Below, in pieces: positions 24,561 to 32,624 of a DNA stretch of 51,919 nt (positions are counted from its first letter, which is position 1; each line of letters opens with the position of its first letter). The translations under genes were made by a program, and so were the position numbers. The stretch is from contig DATGLS010000044.1 in assembly GCA_035293985.1 (NCBI GenBank), positions 1 through 51,919 of the forward strand, read 5' to 3'. Under the pieces are notes generated by a model. It had not been told where the DNA came from and did no database searches. It saw nothing but the letters and a program-made list of their open reading frames with translations. The stretch comes from JAVDCA01 sp035293985. GTDB lineage: Bacteria; Pseudomonadota; Alphaproteobacteria; Rhizobiales; Xanthobacteraceae.

Positions 24561-24601
24561 GCCGTCCTCCCAGGCGGCACCGACGCGCGCCGGAACCGCG
24601 C

Positions 24602-24793
24602 TCAGTTGGGCGCCGGATGCGTATGACACGCGTGCCCTCGCCAGTCGAAATCGCCGCAGCGGTCGCAGGCCGCGAGCGCGAGGCCGAGCGCAAGTGCGGC
24701 GAGAACCGGCAGCGCTCGCAGGCAATGGCGCAATGGCCTCATGGTGGCACGCGTCATCGCCGCCGCGCCGCGATTCTCATTCTGCGCGCTCAT
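24602..24793 (-). CDS. Small Cys/His-rich lipoprotein
   Basis: The 63-residue product has a late signal sequence with the lipobox LAAC (LAALALGLALAACDRCGDFD) and a short mature part, CDRCGDFDWRGHACHTHPAPN, split here as CDRC...HACHTH, with three Cys and two His that could bind metal. The ATG at 24793 has GAGGATT upstream, just after the stop of the secreted protein at 24802, so both probably form one operon. Internal Met codons at 24757 and 24742 are alternative starts. Function unknown. Confidence 0.5.
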   Translation of the reverse strand: MSAQNENRGAAAMTRATMRPLRHCLRALPVLAALALGLALAACDRCGDFDWRGHACHTHPAPN

Positions 24794-24801
24794 CATAATC
24801 C

Positions 24802-25131
24802 TCAATATCCCAGGTAGGGGCCCCAGCTGCCCTCGCGGCGCGGATCGTAGGTGCGCGGCCAGCGGCACACGAAAGCGACGTAGTCGCCGTAATGCGGATG
24901 CACGCTGGTGACGACCGCGATCTTGTTCCAGCGCGCACACTCGGCCGCTGCGATCTCGTGATAATGCCCGACGAGGTCCGGCGACCACGGGAAGATGCCG
25001 CCGGTATCGTTGGTGTGCCCGTCGCGGAAGCCCCACCAGCTCGCCTGCGCGCCGGTCGCGAGCAGGGGAAGCGCCAAAGCAAGCGCCAGGGGAAGCGCAA
25101 TGGCGGCAGCGAGCAGGGAACGGCAGCGCAT
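24802..25131 (-). CDS. Secreted hypothetical protein
   Basis: This 109-residue protein starts with a clear signal peptide (LLAAAIALPLALALALPLLA) cleaved near TGAQAS. The mature part contains FPWSPDLVGHYHEIAAAECA, a central KIAVVTSVHPHYGDYVAFVC and a WPRTYDPRREG end; two Cys could form a disulfide. Similar small exported proteins are found in Bradyrhizobium-like genomes without known function. It is followed by the small lipoprotein on the same strand. Confidence 0.65.
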   Translation of the reverse strand: MRCRSLLAAAIALPLALALALPLLATGAQASWWGFRDGHTNDTGGIFPWSPDLVGHYHEIAAAECARWNKIAVVTSVHPHYGDYVAFVCRWPRTYDPRREGSWGPYLGY

Positions 25132-25295
25132 GGGACGACCCTCCGAGGTGCTGCCGGACTATAGCACACGGCTGCGGTCAGGGCGCCATTCGCGCCATCT
25201 GCCGCGTCGCGGATGTCGACATGAAAAGTGAGGCATCGGCGCAAGGGCCCATTAAGCGCAGGGCGGTAACATGCGCATGATCGCGAGGGCACGTG

Positions 25296-25859
25296 ATGAG
25301 CAACGTGGTGGCCTTTTCCCCGTCTCCGCCGTCCCTGCTGGATCCGTTCGTCGGCACCTGGATTTGCGATCCGATGTCGGTCTCGCGCGACAGGGTGGCG
25401 CGGCGGGCGCTGGGCGAAGGCGGCGTCAGGCGGTTGTGGGGCTGCGGCTCGATCGCCGCGCTGCGTCAGTGCCTGCAGGATGACGCCGTATTGGCGGAGA
25501 AATATGCCGCGCTGTGCGCGTCGAGCCCGGAAGGCCGACTGGTGATCGCGCGCCGCACCCTGACGTTCAGCCGGAGCGCGATGCCGTTCATGGAAGCGCA
25601 GACCGTCACCTCCGCGATCACCCGCGTCATCGCCGCAGGCCGCATGATCGTCGTGCACAATGCGCCGCGGCCGACCGTCAGCGGCCACGCCCTGCGACGC
25701 CGGGGCGAGTGGCTGATGGTGAGCGAGCGCTATGCCAACCGCAACGCGCTCTTGTTTCCGCCGTCACCGGTTTATCGCTACTATCGCGCGGATCAGGAGG
25801 TGGCCGATGCCGACGCCGCCTCGCGCGTGGTCGCGCTGACGGCGCCGCGCATCGCTTGA
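25296..25859 (+). CDS. Hypothetical protein
   Basis: The 187 residues start at an ATG preceded by GAGGG; a GTG three bases earlier is the alternative. The sequence has no signal peptide or membrane helix. Visible features are LLDPFVGTWICDPMSVSRDR, four scattered Cys in the first 75 residues and an end rich in aromatic residues (FPPSPVYRYYRADQEVAD). I recognise no family. Codon use fits the surrounding genes, so it is probably real. Confidence 0.5.
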   Translation: MSNVVAFSPSPPSLLDPFVGTWICDPMSVSRDRVARRALGEGGVRRLWGCGSIAALRQCLQDDAVLAEKYAALCASSPEGRLVIARRTLTFSRSAMPFMEAQTVTSAITRVIAAGRMIVVHNAPRPTVSGHALRRRGEWLMVSERYANRNALLFPPSPVYRYYRADQEVADADAASRVVALTAPRIA

Positions 25860-25907
25860 TCGGCTTGATCGCCGCCGGAGCGAACCGGCGGGATCATCGT
25901 GCCGCGG

Positions 25908-26141
25908 CTACGCTGCCGCGGGGCTTTTCGCGGCTTTCGCCGCCCGTCGGGTGGCGCGGTTTGTCTTCTTGGCCGTGGGCGTCACGGCCGCTGCGGGAGC
26001 AGCGAAGAGATCGCACGACGACGCCAGCACCTCGCGTTCGGCGGCGAGCCAGTGCTCGTCGGATTTTCCTTCAGCGCAGCCATTCGCGTGCCAGATTTCG
26101 TAAGCGCGTTGCCGAATGCGGAGTTCCAGTGTTTGTTCCAT
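25908..26141 (-). CDS. DUF2934 domain protein behind a CtrA box
   Basis: From the ATG at 26141 the product has 77 residues. The first half, RIRQRAYEIWHANGCAEGKS then DEHWLAAEREVLA, is the DUF2934 motif found in many small alphaproteobacterial proteins. The second half is a basic Ala/Lys tail that might bind nucleic acid (TNRATRRAAKAAKSPAAA). I prefer 26141 to 26186 because the DUF2934 motif starts there and because a perfect CtrA box (26189-26204) then falls 48 bases upstream. Confidence 0.7.
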   Translation of the reverse strand: MEQTLELRIRQRAYEIWHANGCAEGKSDEHWLAAEREVLASSCDLFAAPAAAVTPTAKKTNRATRRAAKAAKSPAAA

Positions 26142-26188
26142 TGTTGCCACTCTTGATTGAGGGGAGTTTTTTACATGCGGCAACATGG

Positions 26189-26204
26189 TTAACGAATGGT
26201 TAAC
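26189..26204. promoter_or_regulatory. CtrA box upstream of the DUF2934 gene
   Basis: TTAA (26189-26192), seven bases, TTAAC (26200-26204) is a perfect consensus. It lies between the Lin0512 gene stop and the DUF2934 start, both on the minus strand, so only DUF2934 is positioned to be controlled by it. Confidence 0.65.
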
Positions 26205-26268
26205 GGGTGGAGTATTTGAACAGATTGAACAAATCGTCGTTGCCCGGTTCCACGGCGGACGATTTCCC

Positions 26269-26619
26269 CTAACGCGACGGACCCTCGTCCAGGCTCACGA
26301 TCACAGCGGCGTTGGCGATCGTGATCGCATCGCCGCCGCTTTCCGCCGGAATTTCCAGCCCGCCTTTGACCGCCGTCACGGTCACGGTCCCGTAAGGCAA
26401 CTCCTTGGCGACGGCGGCCGTGTCCACCGCTTCCGGGTTCGGCACCGCGATCGTGACATCGACGAACATGTCGTGCGGCGTCCTCCCCAGCATGCGGACG
26501 AAACCCAGGCTCGAATGGCGGATCGCGTCCGAGATCGCGCGCTTGGCGGCCTTGGTGGCGTCGCGGCCGTGCACATCGACCCCCATGCCCATCTCGGTGA
26601 TACAGCGAATGCGTGGCAT
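26269..26619 (-). CDS. Lin0512 family protein
   Basis: The 116 residues match the small Lin0512 family throughout: MGMGVDVHGRDATKAAKRAI at the start, FVDVTIAVPNPEAVDTAAV in the middle and AITIANAAVIVSLDEG at the end. Family members form a ferredoxin-like fold with unknown function and are found beside many metabolic genes. The gene is 71 bases after the crotonase on the same strand, so it is possibly cotranscribed. Confidence 0.75.
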   Translation of the reverse strand: MPRIRCITEMGMGVDVHGRDATKAAKRAISDAIRHSSLGFVRMLGRTPHDMFVDVTIAVPNPEAVDTAAVAKELPYGTVTVTAVKGGLEIPAESGGDAITIANAAVIVSLDEGPSR

Positions 26620-26690
26620 TTCTTGTCTCCAGTTGCTTGTCGTTGTTTGTGAGCCATTGCGGGTGATGTCGAGACGAGGTCGGACGCGCC

Positions 26691-27611
26691 TCAGGGCTCG
26701 TCCTTCGGCGCCGCCTTGGCGCCGTGCGCTTTCGCGGCACGCGCCTTAGCGGAGCGGGGGCCCATCGGCTCGGGCTGGAATGGGCCGTCGCGCGCGTCGA
26801 GGAAGGCCTTCATGCCTTGGGTGCGCTGAACGACGTGCAGCTCCTCGCGGTAGGCGTCGTGCGACGTATGCGCGAGCGCGCCGAGCACGCCTTCCACCAG
26901 CAAGCCCGCGTGCAGGCCCGCCGCCTGGATGCCCTGCATGGTGATTGCCTTGTTGAGCCGCAGCGCCGGCTCGGGGACCAGCGCCATGCGACGCGCCAGC
27001 GCGTAGACCCGCTCCATCAGCACGTCGTGCGGCACCACCTCGTTGACCATGCCGATGCGCAGCGCCTCCTGCGCGTCGAAATGATCGCCCGTCAGCGCCC
27101 AGCGGTTCGCCGCCTTCCAGCCGCACAGCGCGGCGAACAGGAAGCTCGAGTTGGAGATGTGGCGCACCTCCGGCTGCGCGAACACCGCGCGGTCGGACGC
27201 GATGGTGACGTCGGCGGCGAGCTGGTACCAGAAGCCGCCACCCATCGCCCAGCCATTGACGGCCGCGATGATCGGCTTGCCGAGCCGCCACATATGCTCC
27301 CATTTGACGACGCGGCCGCCGTCGTTGCGCTGCCAGAACTCGAGATATTCGGCGATGCTCTTGCCGGCCGGATCGGCGGGTCCGACGTCGCCCGGGCGGG
27401 CCCGCGCGCCCATATCGAACCCGGCGCAGAACGCGTTGCCGCTGCCGGTGAGCACGATCACCTTCACGGCGCGATCGGCGTCGGCCGCGTCGAAGGCGCG
27501 ATGCAGCTCGGCCTCCAGATTGGGCGAGATCGCATTCATGCGGTCCGGCCGGTTGAGCGTGATGGTCGCGACGCGATCCTCGACGCCGTAGATGATGTCC
27601 TCGTAGGTCAT
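26691..27611 (-). CDS. Enoyl-CoA hydratase/isomerase family protein lacking one catalytic Glu
   Basis: The crotonase fold is clear in 306 residues: TLNRPDRMNAISPNLEAELH, the oxyanion-hole loops SGNAFCAGFDM (57-67) and GWAMGGG (120-126), and PEVRHIS. Of the two Glu that hydrate enoyl-CoA, the one in AQPEV (Glu148) is kept, but the one in the loop GGGCEL of true hydratases is replaced (GGGFWYQL, Trp128). The reaction is therefore probably not standard hydration; isomerase, hydrolase or decarboxylase are options. The C-terminal 30 residues are an Ala/Lys tail. Its promoter region carries an operator-like dyad. Confidence 0.88.
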   Translation of the reverse strand: MTYEDIIYGVEDRVATITLNRPDRMNAISPNLEAELHRAFDAADADRAVKVIVLTGSGNAFCAGFDMGARARPGDVGPADPAGKSIAEYLEFWQRNDGGRVVKWEHMWRLGKPIIAAVNGWAMGGGFWYQLAADVTIASDRAVFAQPEVRHISNSSFLFAALCGWKAANRWALTGDHFDAQEALRIGMVNEVVPHDVLMERVYALARRMALVPEPALRLNKAITMQGIQAAGLHAGLLVEGVLGALAHTSHDAYREELHVVQRTQGMKAFLDARDGPFQPEPMGPRSAKARAAKAHGAKAAPKDEP

Positions 27612-27717
27612 CGATGCTCCCCTGATGCCAATGCCTTAATCGATGGAGATGTCGGTATCGAGTTGTCCTTATGAAACTGCATGAAACTGCAGGATGACAT
27701 GATGTTCGCGGCCCGGA

Positions 27718-27744
27718 TGTCCTACAATTTCATATTGCAAGACA
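27718..27744. promoter_or_regulatory. Operator-like dyad upstream of the crotonase gene
   Basis: TGTCCTACAAT (27718-27728) and ATTGCAAGACA (27734-27744) are inverted copies with 9 of 11 pairs matching and a 5-base spacer. It lies 107 bases upstream of the crotonase start in the only sizeable gap of this minus-strand cluster. A direct repeat of ATGAAACTGC is nearby (27671-27690). The size suits a dimeric GntR- or IclR-type regulator; no such gene is in the window. Confidence 0.5.
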
Positions 27745-27789
27745 TTCAAAAAAACCGGCTGCCCGAAGGGCGTCAATCCAACGCGATAA

Positions 27790-29400
27790 CTACAGCTCGC
27801 GCAGCGCGTTGAACTGCGCGACATAGCCGGACGCGTCGATGCGCACGCCGATCACCGTCGTGCGACCGGACCGCAGCGCCGCCGCGAGCGCGTTGCTCAA
27901 GCCCTGCTCGGTGTCGACCGTCACGCCGTCGGCGCCGAAGGATTGCGCGAGCTTCTCCCAATCGACGCCGCCGATCCTGACGCCGTGCAGCGGCACACCC
28001 TTGATCTCCTGCTTGACGCGGATCATGCCGATCTCCTGGTCGTCGAGCACCAGCACGATGACGGCCAAGTTCTCGCGCTGCGCGGTCTGCAGCTCGGCGA
28101 TCGTCATCAGAAAGCCGCCGTCGCCGGTGAACGCCACCACGGGCCGGTCCGGAAAGGCGATGCGTGCCGCCAGCGCGCCGGGCACCGCGTAGCCCATCGA
28201 GGCGAGGCCGTTCGAGGTGAGGAACTCGCGCGGGCCGTAGGACTCCCACTTCTGCACGATCAGCAGCCGGCTCGCGCCGGCGTCGCAGGTCGCGATGGTG
28301 TTGCGCGGCAGCACCGCGCGCGCGATCTCCATGGCCCGCTGCGGCGACAGGCCAGTCGCCGGCGTATTGAGGGCATCGCGCACGTCCTCGCGAAAAGTCT
28401 TTGCCGCCTTCTCGCCCCAGCCGCTGCCTTCCGGCGCCCATTCGGCGAGGCCGGCCAGCAGGGGTTTGAGATCGCCGATGATCTCCGGGTCGGCCGGCAC
28501 CAGCGCGTCGACGCTCGGAACGGATGCGAGCGACAGTACGGGGAGCGTATAGGGCCAGGGCTTCGGCTGCAGCTCGACCGCGTCGAGCCCGACCGTGACG
28601 ATCAGGTCGGCCTGCATCACCAGCTTGCGCTCGATCAGGCCACCGATGATGCAGCCGGCGCGCAGCGGGTGATCCTCCGGAATCATGCCCTTGCATTTGG
28701 TGGTGGTGAGCACCGGCGCGCCGAGCCGCTCCCCGAGGGCGACGAACTCGGCCGAGGCGCCGCACCAGTAGACGCCGAGGCCGGCGATCAGGATCGGGCG
28801 CCGCGCCTTGGCGAGCATGTCGAGCGCGACTTTGAGCTCGGCGCGGTCCGGCCCGGGCGTGATCCAGTGCGGCCGCAGCGGCGGCTCGGCCGCGTAGTCG
28901 CCCGCGGCGCGCATCGACTCGCTCTGCGGGAACTCGAAATGCACCGGCCCGGGCGGCGCGGCGAGCGCGGTGCGCATGGCGCGGCGCACCTGCTGGCGCA
29001 CGGTCTTGGCATCGATGACGGTGCTCCACTTCACGATCGGCTCGTAGAGCGCCTGCTGCTTGACCACCTGACGCAGGCCGGTCTCGTAGGTCGGGCGCGA
29101 ATAGGCGTCGGTGATCGCGATCAGCGGCGAGCGGTCGAGGAAAGCGTGCGCGACGCCGTTGACCATGTTGGTCGCGCCCGGGCCGCGCGTCGACACGCAG
29201 ATGCCTGGGCTGCCCGTGATGTCGCCCCAGGTCGCGGCGAGCATCGCGCCCGCCACCTCCTGCTTCATCAGCAGGAAGCGCATCTGCCGCTGGCGCGCCG
29301 CCTCCATCAGCTCGACCGTCTCGCCGCCCGGATGCCCGACGATGAACGGCGTGCCGGCGTCCTTGAACGCGGCGGCGAGCACTTCGACGGTGGTGGTCAT
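27790..29400 (-). CDS. Thiamine-diphosphate enzyme (acetolactate synthase-like)
   Basis: The 536-residue protein has the three-domain layout of the family: N-terminal pyrimidine-binding domain with catalytic Glu48 (LMKQEVAGAM), central domain, and C-terminal diphosphate-binding domain with GDGGF at 426-430. The metal-binding pair that follows, usually NN, is DD (453-454). FAD-binding features of true acetolactate synthase are not obvious, and no ilvH-like small subunit is near. The neighbour upstream is a UbiD-type decarboxylase (gap 35), so the two may act on the same alpha-keto or aromatic acid. The start ATG at 29400 has GGGAGAG upstream. The 1369-codon frame that covers this gene reads on through the UbiD gene out of its frame. 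Confidence 0.85.
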   Translation of the reverse strand: MTTTVEVLAAAFKDAGTPFIVGHPGGETVELMEAARQRQMRFLLMKQEVAGAMLAATWGDITGSPGICVSTRGPGATNMVNGVAHAFLDRSPLIAITDAYSRPTYETGLRQVVKQQALYEPIVKWSTVIDAKTVRQQVRRAMRTALAAPPGPVHFEFPQSESMRAAGDYAAEPPLRPHWITPGPDRAELKVALDMLAKARRPILIAGLGVYWCGASAEFVALGERLGAPVLTTTKCKGMIPEDHPLRAGCIIGGLIERKLVMQADLIVTVGLDAVELQPKPWPYTLPVLSLASVPSVDALVPADPEIIGDLKPLLAGLAEWAPEGSGWGEKAAKTFREDVRDALNTPATGLSPQRAMEIARAVLPRNTIATCDAGASRLLIVQKWESYGPREFLTSNGLASMGYAVPGALAARIAFPDRPVVAFTGDGGFLMTIAELQTAQRENLAVIVLVLDDQEIGMIRVKQEIKGVPLHGVRIGGVDWEKLAQSFGADGVTVDTEQGLSNALAAALRSGRTTVIGVRIDASGYVAQFNALREL

Positions 29401-29435
29401 GGTCGATTCTCTCCCTGCAGCCTGCGCGCATCGGA

Positions 29436-30848
29436 TCACGGCGTCAAAAAACGCCGCACGACGGCCGCGTCCCCACTCAGCGCCCGCTCGTCGATCTCGA
29501 CATCGGCGAACTCGCACCGCATGTAGCGCGCCCGCTCGGCGCGCGGCACCGTCGCGTCGATCCCGACCTTGGCACGGATGCCGTCGCGGCCGATCCGCAC
29601 GTATTCGTGCCCGCGCGCGTCCGGGATGATGAACAAATCGCGCGACGCCTCCATGCGGGTCGCGAGCGCGTACTCGACGTCGCGCGCGTCGCGGATGTCG
29701 ATGTCGTCGTCGACCGCGATGACCAGGTCGAGATCCTTCAGCGCGCCGAAGGCCGCGAGGATCGCGTTGCGCTGCAGGCCCTCGTGCTGCGGCGTCGACT
29801 TCTTCACCTGCAGGACCGCGTGGAAGCGGTGCAGGCCGCCGTCGGTCATCTCGGCATCGGTGACGATCGGCACCGCGGCGCGCAGCACCTTGAGCAGGCT
29901 CGTCTCCAGCACGTATTTGCGCAGCATCGTGGTCTCGAGGCTGTAGCCGTTGATCACCTGATAGAGCGGGCGGTCGCGGTGGGTGACGGCGGTGACCTCG
30001 AAGATCGGCGCGTCGCCGGCGGGCGAGAGGTACCCGACGAACTCGCCGAACGGGCCCTCGGTGATGGTCTCGTCGGGCAGGATGCGGCCCTCGAGCACGA
30101 TCTCGGTGTCGGCCGGCACCAGCAGATCCTGGGTCAGCGCCTTGGCGACCGCGAGCGGCCGGCCGCAGAAGCCGCCGGCAGCGGCGAGCTCGTCGGCCTG
30201 CTCGGGCATCTGCGAGCCCATGGTGGCGGCGGTGTATTGCAGGGCGAGGTCGGCGCCGATGCAGACGACGATCGGCAGAGCGACGCCCATATGCTTCGCC
30301 CGCTCGAAGGCGAGCCGCAGATGGCGGCCATAGTCGAGCTTGATTGCGGTGCGGTTCGGGCCGACGACCTGGAGCCGGTGATAGGACGCATTGTAGATGC
30401 CGGTCTCGGGATCGCGCACGATGACGACGCCTGCGGTGATGAATCGCCCCGCATCCTCGGCGGTGTGGAAGAGCACCGGCAGCAGGCGCTGCAGGTCGAT
30501 CCCATCGGTGTGGACATGTTGCTGCGCCGCGGCGCGCTCGACCACGGCGGGCGGCAGCGGCGTCGAGAAGCCCCGCTCGATCGCGCCGCGGAGGCCGGGC
30601 ACGTCGAGCCCGAAGGCCGCCTCGCAGTTCGCCTGGCAGCACAAGAGATTGCCGACCACCGGCACGTCGTAGTCGTCGACCGCCGTAAACATCAGGGCCG
30701 GGCCGCGGTCGCGCTTCTTGAGCACGCCGGCGACCTCGAGCTTGGACGCGATCGGCGCCGTGTAGGCGAGCAGGCGGCCGCGCTCGGCCATGCGGTCGAG
30801 GGCGGCGCGGAAGCTCGTGTCGAGGACGGCGGAATTCGAGAGGGTCAT
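29436..30848 (-). CDS. UbiD family (prenylated-FMN) decarboxylase
   Basis: The protein of 470 residues (475 from the GTG at 30863) has the UbiD motifs: NASYHRLQVVGPNRTAIKL in the FMN-binding domain, EGPFGEFVGYLSP with the catalytic glutamates, and the C-terminal AVDDDIDIRDARDVEYALAT. These enzymes remove or add CO2 at unsaturated acids and need prenylated FMN made by UbiX; ubiX is not in the window. It is a few dozen bases upstream of the thiamine-diphosphate enzyme and divergent from the agmatinase gene. Neither start has a good ribosome binding site; the ATG is preferred. It is more like the UbiD proteins of accessory catabolic clusters than the ubiquinone enzyme, but substrate is unknown. 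Confidence 0.87.
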   Translation of the reverse strand: MTLSNSAVLDTSFRAALDRMAERGRLLAYTAPIASKLEVAGVLKKRDRGPALMFTAVDDYDVPVVGNLLCCQANCEAAFGLDVPGLRGAIERGFSTPLPPAVVERAAAQQHVHTDGIDLQRLLPVLFHTAEDAGRFITAGVVIVRDPETGIYNASYHRLQVVGPNRTAIKLDYGRHLRLAFERAKHMGVALPIVVCIGADLALQYTAATMGSQMPEQADELAAAGGFCGRPLAVAKALTQDLLVPADTEIVLEGRILPDETITEGPFGEFVGYLSPAGDAPIFEVTAVTHRDRPLYQVINGYSLETTMLRKYVLETSLLKVLRAAVPIVTDAEMTDGGLHRFHAVLQVKKSTPQHEGLQRNAILAAFGALKDLDLVIAVDDDIDIRDARDVEYALATRMEASRDLFIIPDARGHEYVRIGRDGIRAKVGIDATVPRAERARYMRCEFADVEIDERALSGDAAVVRRFLTP

Positions 30849-30966
30849 GGCTGTCAACGTCACTCACAGCGAAGGGTCGCGAACATGACACTATATACGG
30901 GGCATCGTCGGCGCGCTCGCTCCGCCGGGATGCTATGATCGGGCCGCGCGAATGGAGCCCGGGCAC

Positions 30967-31872
30967 ATGGCCAACGACGTTCCGACCTTTGCGACCCCTC
31001 CCGGTTTTCTCGGGCTTGGGCCGGGCGCCGGCACGGCGGCGATCACGATCGCCGGCATTCCGCTCGACATCGGCACCACCAACCGCAGTGGCGCCCGCTT
31101 CGGGCCGCAGGCGATCCGGCAGGCGAGCCGCATGCTGGTCGACGGCGATCATCCGACCTGGCGCATCGATCCGCGCGACCTCGGCCTCACCGACATCGGC
31201 GATTTCCGCATTGCGCTCGGCGATATCGCCCACAGCCTCCAGCTGATCGAGGCGCAGGCCGCCGGCATCGATCACTTGGTCGCGCTCGGCGGCGAGCACG
31301 GGATCACGCTTGCGCTGCTGCGCGCGCTCGCGCGCCGGCACGGGCCGCTCGCCCTCGTTCATCTCGATGCCCATGTGGACACCTGGCCGGAGAATTTCGG
31401 CCAGGCCTATGCCCACGGCGCCGTGTTCCATCATGCGATCGAGGAAAAACTGGCCGAGCCCAGCCGCATGATCCAGATCGGCATCCGCTCCCCGGTCGAG
31501 CGCGCGGTGGTCGACTGGACGCTTCGTCGCGGCGTCACGATCGTGACCGCCGAGCAGGTCCATCTGCAGGGTCCGCAAGCGATCGCCGAGCGTATCCGCG
31601 CCGTCGTCGGCGACGCGCCCTGCTACCTGAGCTTCGACGTCGACGCGCTCGATCCGGCGTTCGCGCCCGGCACCGGCACGCCGGAGATCGGCGGGCTCGC
31701 GTCCTGGCAGGCCCAGTCGATCATGCGCCGCCTCGAGGGCCTGCGTTTCGTCGGCATGGATGCGGTCGAGGTCGCGCCGGCCCATGACGTGGCCGAGATC
31801 ACGGCGCTCGCGGCCGCGACCATGGTCTACGAGTACCTCGCGCTCTGTGCGGTCGCGCGATTGCGAAAGTGA
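30967..31872 (+). CDS. speB: Agmatinase / ureohydrolase family enzyme
   Basis: This 301-residue enzyme has all manganese-binding motifs of ureohydrolases: GGEHGITLALL, HLDAHVDTW and SFDVDALDPAFAPGTGTPEI, plus MDAVEVAPAHD. The family splits agmatine, guanidinobutyrate or arginine into urea and an amine. Since the next gene is an arginine decarboxylase with which it overlaps by four bases, agmatine is the likely substrate and putrescine the product. I prefer the ATG at 30967 (GGAG upstream) over 30952. Confidence 0.88.
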   Translation: MANDVPTFATPPGFLGLGPGAGTAAITIAGIPLDIGTTNRSGARFGPQAIRQASRMLVDGDHPTWRIDPRDLGLTDIGDFRIALGDIAHSLQLIEAQAAGIDHLVALGGEHGITLALLRALARRHGPLALVHLDAHVDTWPENFGQAYAHGAVFHHAIEEKLAEPSRMIQIGIRSPVERAVVDWTLRRGVTIVTAEQVHLQGPQAIAERIRAVVGDAPCYLSFDVDALDPAFAPGTGTPEIGGLASWQAQSIMRRLEGLRFVGMDAVEVAPAHDVAEITALAAATMVYEYLALCAVARLRK

Positions 31873-32465
31873 GCGAAACGGATCCTCGTGCGTTGTCACC
31901 TAAAGGCGGCTTCGACATGTTTCCACACCCGACCAGCGTCTTCCTCACCAAGGGCATCGGCGTCCATCGCGAGCGTCTGACGTCGTTCGAGTATGCGTTG
32001 CGCGCCGCCGATATCGAGCAGCAGAACCTGGTGTCGATCTCCTCGATCCTGCCGCCCGGCTGCAAGCTGATCACGCGCGAGGAGGGCGTCCCGACCTTGC
32101 GTCCGGGCGAGATCACGTTCTCGGTGCTCGCGCGCGCCGAGACCAACGAGCCCGGCCGCCGCGTGCACGCGAGCATCGGGCTCGCCCGTCCGGCCGATCC
32201 GGCGATGTACGGCTACATCGCCGAGCATCACGGCTTTGGCGAGACGGAGGTGCAGAGCGGGGAGTACAGCGAGGACCTCGCCGCCACCATGCTGGCCTCG
32301 ACGCTCGGCATCGAGTTCAACCCGGGCGCCGCCTGGAACGAGCGCAAGAAGCTCTACGAGCACACCCAGCTGATCATCGAGAGCATGTCGATCACCGCCG
32401 CCGCGCTTGGCGACGATTCAGGCGCGTGGACCTGCGCGGTCGCGGCGGCGGTGTTTCGGTTTTGA
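31869..32465 (+). CDS. Pyruvoyl-dependent arginine decarboxylase
   Basis: The 198-residue proenzyme has the self-cleavage region NLVSISSILPPGC (Ser58-Ser59), where the bond between the two serines is broken to form the pyruvoyl group, and the family segments TREEGVPTLRPGEITFSVLA and MYGYIAEHHGFGETE. This is the archaeal/chlamydial type of arginine decarboxylase, distinct from the PLP enzymes SpeA and AdiA. It starts with a GTG in the agmatinase stop codon. Together the two give arginine to agmatine to putrescine. A repeat element follows its stop by four bases. Confidence 0.88.
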   Translation: MSETDPRALSPKGGFDMFPHPTSVFLTKGIGVHRERLTSFEYALRAADIEQQNLVSISSILPPGCKLITREEGVPTLRPGEITFSVLARAETNEPGRRVHASIGLARPADPAMYGYIAEHHGFGETEVQSGEYSEDLAATMLASTLGIEFNPGAAWNERKKLYEHTQLIIESMSITAAALGDDSGAWTCAVAAAVFRF

Positions 32466-32468
32466 TGC

Positions 32469-32616
32469 GTAGGGTGGGCAAAAGGCGGCCGAATCGCTTG
32501 CATCGTGGCGTGCTGTCAGGCCCGCCGTGCCCACGCGGACATGCCGCACCGCGTGGGCACGGCGCGTCTGGCGGCGTGCCACAATCGAGTGACCCGGGCC
32601 GCCTTTGCCCACCTAC
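32469..32616. repeat. Palindromic element A2 (GTAGGGTGGGC family)
   Basis: Outer arms GTAGGGTGGGCAAAAGGCGG (32469 on) and its inverse ending at 32616 flank an inner perfect 16-bp stem (32523-32538 / 32549-32564) containing GTGCCCACG. It fills the gap between the convergent arginine decarboxylase and NHL genes, a place where a two-way terminator is useful. Confidence 0.8.
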
Positions 32617-32624
32617 CGGATGTG

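Noticed and set aside
27790..31899. A 1369-codon minus-strand frame starting inside the agmatinase gene
   Set aside because: Only the part from 29400 down matches a family (thiamine-diphosphate enzyme). The upstream two thirds are the wrong frame of the UbiD and agmatinase genes.
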